Assembly (NCBI GenBank): GCA_035399865.1
Contig: DAOPJW010000001.1
Coordinates: forward strand, 124,001 to 188,000
Origin: UBA1547 sp035399865
Lineage (GTDB): Bacteria > Patescibacteriota > Saccharimonadia > Saccharimonadales > Saccharimonadaceae
Reading direction: 5' to 3'
DNA: 64,000 bases
A model generated the notes under the pieces. It was given only the letters and a program-made list of their open reading frames with translations. It made no database searches and was not told the DNA's origin. Both the position numbers and the translations under genes were made by a program. Every line of letters begins with the position of its first letter. The first letter of the stretch is position 1. Of the stretch, positions 59,649-64,000 are shown piece by piece.

Positions 59649-60875
59649 CTAGCCAAACATTAGTATTTCAGGTTTAAATATCAATAACAGACCGATTATC
59701 AGCATTAATCCGCCACCGATTAAGCTTGAGTATCTGGAATATTTCGTTGAAATACCTGTCATTTTTAGAGTAATCATCGCGATAATAAATATAATTAGAT
59801 CGTCTATCATAAAGAATAATATATAAAGCAAGATGTAGCCGTAATATTGCCAATTTTCTAAATGGCTGAGCGTCAGTACCTGAGTATAAATTGCAGGTAA
59901 ACCGGCCGAACAAACTAATTCCACAAGATTTACTGCAAATGCTAACAAGATAATTCCACCGATTGCTATTAGCAGATTTTTTCTCGAAGCAATTTCTCGT
60001 AATTTTTCAAAAACTACTTTTCGCTCTTGTTTATTAGTTACCTCACAACCACCATCTTTATTTTCGATGCCTTTTTTAAAGCTGTAAGCTCCTCCGATAA
60101 GTGCTACCAAACCGATTATTATCCTTATCCAAGAAACATAGCCAATAAATATAATCAAGTTCAACCAAGCAGCCATAAACAGGAAATAACAAAAAGCTGA
60201 AGCAAATATAAATATTGAACCGAGAATCCACATTTTTCTACGATCGTTAAAACCTAATAGTAAACTAATAAGAAATAGTAGCACCCACATAGCACATGGG
60301 TTAAATCCGTCTAACACTCCCATGATTATCGTCAATAGGGGCAATGAAAAATCTATAGTATTTATTTTACCTATAAATGGCAGACTAATAATTTTTGATT
60401 CTTTTGTTTCAATAGTTTGATTTTTTTGCTCTTCATCATCTTTTTCATCAGATTTATTATTGTCATTGATAATTGAAGAGATTGAATCAGGACAAGTTGA
60501 CACAACACATTCTTCAATTCTATCTTTAATTTCTTTGTCAGTTATTCCTTCTGAAAAACCGACAAATTCTTTATCACCAATAATCAAATAAGGGATGCCA
60601 CTGACATTCGATCCAAGTTCACTGGAAACTTTTTTCATCAATGTAGAATTAGTTTTGTTGTAATACACTTCATACTTATTGAGGCTTATATTTGGATAAC
60701 TTGGCAAAAGTTCATTTAAAAATTTACTTTCTTTTTCACAATGTGGACAACCATCACCCCAAAACATATAAATATCAAGGTTTGTTTCAGCCTTGACAGT
60801 ACCACCAAATAACAAGCTGACAAAAAATACACAGACGAAGAGGATTGAAAAGAATTTAGCGATTTTTATTTTCAT
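59649..60875 (-). CDS. Thioredoxin-like plus CcdA/DsbD-like membrane protein
   Basis: The 408-aa protein has a signal/anchor, an extracytoplasmic glutaredoxin-like domain with WGDGCPHCEKESK (CPHC) near residue 40, a linker and at least six transmembrane helices with NPCAMW and LVCSAGLP carrying the cysteines of the CcdA/DsbD type. It should pass electrons across the membrane to or from secreted proteins. It overlaps the upstream thioredoxin gene by 20 bp. Confidence 0.88.
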   Translation of the reverse strand: MKIKIAKFFSILFVCVFFVSLLFGGTVKAETNLDIYMFWGDGCPHCEKESKFLNELLPSYPNISLNKYEVYYNKTNSTLMKKVSSELGSNVSGIPYLIIGDKEFVGFSEGITDKEIKDRIEECVVSTCPDSISSIINDNNKSDEKDDEEQKNQTIETKESKIISLPFIGKINTIDFSLPLLTIIMGVLDGFNPCAMWVLLFLISLLLGFNDRRKMWILGSIFIFASAFCYFLFMAAWLNLIIFIGYVSWIRIIIGLVALIGGAYSFKKGIENKDGGCEVTNKQERKVVFEKLREIASRKNLLIAIGGIILLAFAVNLVELVCSAGLPAIYTQVLTLSHLENWQYYGYILLYILFFMIDDLIIFIIAMITLKMTGISTKYSRYSSLIGGGLMLIIGLLLIFKPEILMFG

Positions 60876-61122
60876 TGATAGTATCTACAAGTTTTTCTTT
60901 TTTAATTTCACCTACGAGCCTTAGGAATTCCTTATTTTCTTTATCTAAAAAAATAAAAGTAGGCAGAGTTTGAATTTGATATTGATCAATCATTTCTTTC
61001 GAGGAATCAATGTCAAAATATTCGGTCTGTAACCAAGGATTCTCTTTTTCAATTTCAGCCCATCTAGGTTTCATTACTAAACAACCTGGGCACCATACTG
61101 CACCAAATTTCAATACTTTCAT
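60856..61122 (-). CDS. Small thioredoxin
   Basis: The 88-aa protein has FGAVWCPGCLVMKPRW (CPGC active site) and the cis-proline IQTLPTFIF. AAGGAGGAAAATTC precedes the ATG. It is the cytoplasmic partner of the DsbD-like gene that it overlaps. Confidence 0.9.
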   Translation of the reverse strand: MKVLKFGAVWCPGCLVMKPRWAEIEKENPWLQTEYFDIDSSKEMIDQYQIQTLPTFIFLDKENKEFLRLVGEIKKEKLVDTINENKNR

Positions 61123-61294
61123 GAATTTTCCTCCTTTTTTAAAATATAATTAAAAATTATCTTAATCTTAAAAAATTTAAACGTAAATACAATTATACGA
61201 TAATCGATAACAATTATGAAGTTTTTTAAGTAATAAATTATAACCACCAGATACTACTAATAATTCTATTATAGCTCTAGTGGTTATATTATTA

Positions 61295-61576
61295 TTAAAA
61301 TTTATCAAGTTCAGCTTGTAACTCTGTTAATGAAGCGTTACTTGCGTCTAAATCAACTGAGTCAATGACTGTAGTTGCCTCTTCTAAATCTGATGAGGAT
61401 TCGATTTCAGGAGCTTCTGGAAGTTCCTCAACAAGTGCGTTTCCTTCAACATCAATAACTTCTGATGGATTACCGTTTAGGCGATCATAAACTATATATC
61501 CAGCTACTCCAATAATCGCAACAATTATTATTACAATAATTACCTCTACGGCTGAAAAACCTTTTGATTTTGTCAT
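61295..61576 (-). CDS. Type IV pilin-like protein, acidic
   Basis: The 93-aa protein has a short prepilin leader, KGFSAVEVIIVIIIVAIIGV (G|F cleavage, glutamate at +5), followed by an acidic tail (LVEELPEAPEIESSSDLEEA). There is no globular head, so it is probably a minor pseudopilin or membrane anchor. ATGA overlap with the next upstream gene. Confidence 0.85.
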   Translation of the reverse strand: MTKSKGFSAVEVIIVIIIVAIIGVAGYIVYDRLNGNPSEVIDVEGNALVEELPEAPEIESSSDLEEATTVIDSVDLDASNASLTELQAELDKF

Positions 61577-62163
61577 TGTGATATTCCTCCTTCGCTAGTT
61601 GTTTGGGGAGCTAGCTGAACAGCAGAAATTAAATTCTTAAGAGCTATTCTATAATCCTTAAGCGTATCGACCTGTGATTCGACTTGAACTTTATATTGAC
61701 CTGCTACACCCTTTGGATCATCTTTATCACATCCGAATTGACTTGAGGTATTAACAGAATTTTGTATGGCTAATTGAGCCGATTCTCTAGTTTCATTTAC
61801 ATTGCTTAATAATTGTTCGTAATTTTCAACGTTAATTTTATTACTATCAGCAAATCTTTGTACTTTTTCAGATATATTATTAAATAGATTTAACTGTCCT
61901 TGACCTAATTGATTCATTTTCGTAAACGTATTTTTTATGCGATTTGAACTTTGTTCACAAATTTTTCTTTTGTTTTCATCTAATTTTCCTGAACCATTAG
62001 ATTGACCTTGTTCAGCTGGCGATTGATTTGAACCACCATTAGATTGACCGTCCACTCCTCCAGCATTATCGCTTATTGCTAGTGCAGTAGGCACTGTTAA
62101 AACTAGTGAGAGAGTTATCCCAGCAAATATAGTTTTAAATGTGTGTAAATATTTAATTTTCAC
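61573..62163 (-). CDS. Secreted helical protein
   Basis: The 196-aa protein has a signal peptide ending in PTALA near residue 29. A G/S/N/Q-rich segment follows, then a helical domain with two cysteines (ICEQSSNRIKN, FGCDKDD). Its stop overlaps the pilin-like start. It may be exported or displayed by the pilin system. No family recognised. Confidence 0.75.
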   Translation of the reverse strand: MKIKYLHTFKTIFAGITLSLVLTVPTALAISDNAGGVDGQSNGGSNQSPAEQGQSNGSGKLDENKRKICEQSSNRIKNTFTKMNQLGQGQLNLFNNISEKVQRFADSNKINVENYEQLLSNVNETRESAQLAIQNSVNTSSQFGCDKDDPKGVAGQYKVQVESQVDTLKDYRIALKNLISAVQLAPQTTSEGGISQ

Positions 62164-62262
62164 ATTTTATCCTTTCTATAAAAAGCTTAAGCATTAAAGA
62201 GCATATAGTCAAGATTAGAATCAGTAAGTGAAATATTGTAAAAAATGAGATAATAGTAATAG

Positions 62263-62832
62263 ATGAATAAAGAGAAAATCATTACTGACGAAGATATTGT
62301 CTTGAAAGTGACAAACGGTGATATCGATGCTTACGGAGAATTAATGTTTAGATATGAACAAAAATTACTTAGATACGTAATTTATCTAACTAGAGATCAA
62401 ATATCAACTATGGACGTAGTCCAAGACACTTTTATTAAAGCATATCAAAATATTAGGGGATTTAATCCAAAATTTAAGTTCTCTTCCTGGATATACAGGA
62501 TAGCTCATAACGAAGCTATGAACGCATTAAAAAAAGAACGTCACATTAATCGAAATATTAAAATCGAGAGTGTAGCTAATAACGATAGTGAATCAGAAAT
62601 AATTAAAAAAATCGACAGAGCTATACTTAATAATAATCTTAAAATTTGTCTAGATGAATTAGATAACAAATACCGTGAGATATTAATGCTCCAATATTTT
62701 GAAAATATGAAATATTCAGAAATTTCCGACATATTAAGGATCCCGATTGCCACAGTTGGAGTCAGATCTGCACGAGCTAAAGCAATACTTAAAAAAATAT
62801 GTCAAAATAAGGGAGTTAATTATGAAATATAA
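62263..62832 (+). CDS. ECF-type RNA polymerase sigma factor
   Basis: The 189-aa protein has sigma region 2 (DGELMF-type YGELMFRYEQKLLRYV, VVQDTFIKAYQNI, FSSWIYRIAHNEA) and region 4 (YREILMLQYFENMKYSEISD, PIATVGVRSARAKA). It directs a small regulon under an extracytoplasmic signal. The following membrane gene overlaps by 11 bases. Confidence 0.94.
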   Translation: MNKEKIITDEDIVLKVTNGDIDAYGELMFRYEQKLLRYVIYLTRDQISTMDVVQDTFIKAYQNIRGFNPKFKFSSWIYRIAHNEAMNALKKERHINRNIKIESVANNDSESEIIKKIDRAILNNNLKICLDELDNKYREILMLQYFENMKYSEISDILRIPIATVGVRSARAKAILKKICQNKGVNYEI

Positions 62833-63286
62833 AAAACACATTATTTCAAAAAAGGTTTTAGAACGCATAAAAACAGGTGAGGTTAGTATGCGTCCTGCGA
62901 TTTACTTTAGTTTATTATCAGTATCAATAATTATCACTAGTATATTACTAGGCGTCGTAATGTCTTATTTATCAAGTATTTTGTTTTTTTGGACAAAAAT
63001 TATAATTAGTGATTCAAAATCATACGGTTTACAACGTAATTTAAATGAAATAATTTCAACCTTTCCATGGTGGACAATAATATTATTTGTCATTCTATTG
63101 GTATTTATAATTTTCTTAATTCGTAGATATGGTAATTTATATAGACAAAAATCGGAACATATTTTGATAATAATATTGTCCGCAACTTTAATTATAGGAT
63201 TCGTTATGTCGAATTTTAACATTGGAAGATTAAACCATTCAGGACGCAATAATAATCAAGAAATTCCACGTTGGCAAATCAAATGA
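62822..63286 (+). CDS. Membrane protein, candidate anti-sigma factor
   Basis: The start at 62822 lies inside the sigma stop. The 154-aa product has three transmembrane helices (about 25-55, 80-100, 115-130). It begins MKYKKHIISKKVLERIKTGE, a short cytoplasmic helix of the type seen in some anti-sigma factors, without a zinc HxxxCxxC motif. The role is deduced from coupling to the sigma gene. Confidence 0.65.
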   Translation: MKYKKHIISKKVLERIKTGEVSMRPAIYFSLLSVSIIITSILLGVVMSYLSSILFFWTKIIISDSKSYGLQRNLNEIISTFPWWTIILFVILLVFIIFLIRRYGNLYRQKSEHILIIILSATLIIGFVMSNFNIGRLNHSGRNNNQEIPRWQIK

Positions 63287-63350
63287 AATAAATATTAGTC
63301 ATTGATTGTAATATATATGCAAACAAAATTATAAATAAGGAGATTTGCAT

Positions 63351-63758
63351 ATGAACAAAGTATTAACTTTAAGTGTTATAACGGGATTAGTAATAATAGG
63401 TGGGTTAGTTTCTTACCCATTAATAGCTGGTGCACAAACGGCTCAAAATCAACATAATTTTAATAATAAAGGTTATGGGAATGGGTTAGAGATTAAAGCA
63501 GAAGCTATGAATATGACAGTAGATCAACTAAAAGACCAACTTCAAACAAAAACTATTCAACAAATAGCTTTAGAGAAAGGAATGACAACAGATCAATATA
63601 AAGAGAAAATTAGAGAAATATCAAAGAGTCATTGGAAAGAAATTGGCCTAAGTGATGAAGAGATTCAAGAAAGAACACAAAAACAACAAGACCGACAGGC
63701 TAATTGCGATGGCAGTGGATTAAATCAGAATAAGTACGGCCTTTCAAACAAAAGATAG
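63351..63758 (+). CDS. Secreted helical protein downstream of sigma pair
   Basis: The ATG at 63351 follows AAGGAGA. The 135-aa protein has a signal peptide (about 1-27, ends AGAQT) and repeated amphipathic helices with MTVDQLKDQLQTKTIQQIA and IGLSDEEIQERTQKQQ. These TxDQLK-type motifs occur in small secreted Saccharibacteria-like proteins. Likely regulated by the sigma factor upstream; not proven. Confidence 0.8.
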   Translation: MNKVLTLSVITGLVIIGGLVSYPLIAGAQTAQNQHNFNNKGYGNGLEIKAEAMNMTVDQLKDQLQTKTIQQIALEKGMTTDQYKEKIREISKSHWKEIGLSDEEIQERTQKQQDRQANCDGSGLNQNKYGLSNKR

Positions 63759-63774
63759 AGAAAAAAAATTTAAA

Positions 63775-63806
63775 AAGCCCACGAACGTATAATACGTCGT
63801 GGGCTT
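63775..63806 (+). terminator. Terminator after the secreted helical protein gene
   Basis: AAGCCCACGA and TCGTGGGCTT form a ten-base-pair stem around ACGTATAATACG, followed by ATTGGATT. It also ends the convergent minus-strand gene that enters from the right. Confidence 0.75.
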
Positions 63807-63835
63807 ATTGGATTAGAATAGGCATTATAATAAAA

Positions 63836-64000
63836 TTACTTTGGTATATATACACTTTTCATAGTGTAACTATCCATAGGAAGGTCACTTGTTAATGTGC
63901 CGTTGTCACTGATGGCATAAATAATCAATCTAGTGCCAGGTATTTGGGGCAATCCATTAACGGTAAACCCTTGATTAACCTTGCTGATATTGCCAACTCT
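63836..64000 (-). CDS. Partial gene (C-terminal part)
   Basis: The minus frame is open from the right edge to TAA at 63836-63838 and gives 54 residues ending LPMDSYTMKSVYIPK. It is beta-rich (GTRLIIYAISDNGTLTSDLP) and looks like the end of an extracellular beta-sandwich or repeat protein. No function can be assigned. Confidence 0.65.
   Translation of the reverse strand, partial: RVGNISKVNQGFTVNGLPQIPGTRLIIYAISDNGTLTSDLPMDSYTMKSVYIPK

Noticed and set aside
1..64000. CRISPR arrays and insertion sequences
   Set aside because: No regularly spaced repeats and no DDE transposase genes are visible on either strand.

Overview
This is an AT-rich (about one third G+C by eye) bacterial chromosome segment that reads like a Patescibacteria/CPR genome, most likely a Saccharibacteria (TM7) relative. 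The reasons are short intergenic gaps, many ATGA and TAATG gene junctions, CPR-style versions of informational proteins that have lost their zinc-binding cysteines (L33, DnaX, RecR), type IV pilin-like proteins, a sortase, and large envelope glycosyltransferases without a lipid or amino-acid biosynthesis complement. UGA, UAA and UAG all act as stops. The lineage call is inference; no 16S rRNA is present.

Layout. 1-1300: a partial gene, a minus-strand tRNA block (Tyr, Thr-UGU, Thr-GGU) with duplicated and chimeric tRNA fragments around a 100-N scaffold gap. 1301-2100: YajQ and L33. 2097-7212: a minus-strand polysaccharide operon (GT4/glycogen-synthase-like, GH57 amylase, GH15 glucoamylase, unknown). 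7357-23188: a putative integrative element of about 15.8 kb. It starts at the 3' end of tRNA-Trp, carries a large serine recombinase at its left end, and is bounded on the right by a 12-bp copy of the tRNA end. Its cargo includes a candidate small RNA, a TIM-barrel/TGT-like + PIN + PD-(D/E)XK-like module, a broken HAD gene, a four-gene PLD-helicase/SMC-like ATPase system, a DpnII-type (GATC) restriction-modification pair, and decayed conjugation or PLD fragments.

23189-30900: glycosyltransferases, PHP phosphoesterase, Hsp20, P-loop kinase, YgjP-like metalloprotease, histidine kinase. 30928-39129: secE-nusG-rplK-rplA and rplJ-rplL, separated by a nucleotidyltransferase, a nucleotidyltransferase-like/deaminase fusion, and a minus-strand thyA plus DHFR-HIT fusion; a ribosomal L10 leader with an apparent attenuator precedes rplJ. 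39311-46935: dnaX, dnaB, a membrane glycosyltransferase, ybaB, recR, a DHH phosphoesterase and cysS. 46939-50514: AI-2E exporter family protein, response regulator/histidine kinase pair, GreA-like factor. 50511-57528: LamG-bearing pilin, CAP protein, sortase with its putative surface substrate, and a heliorhodopsin. 57622-64000: pcm, rhodanese, Sua5, thioredoxin/DsbD-like oxidative folding genes, pilin-like secretion genes and an ECF sigma/anti-sigma-like pair.

Read together, the window encodes storage-glucan turnover, pyrimidine salvage to dTMP, core replication and translation genes, a disulfide-dependent cell-surface programme, and an accessory island rich in anti-mobile-element functions. 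A recurrent feature is a TATAAT box six or seven bases before a start codon, which predicts leaderless mRNAs for many first genes, while internal genes use Shine-Dalgarno sites or overlapping stop/start codons.
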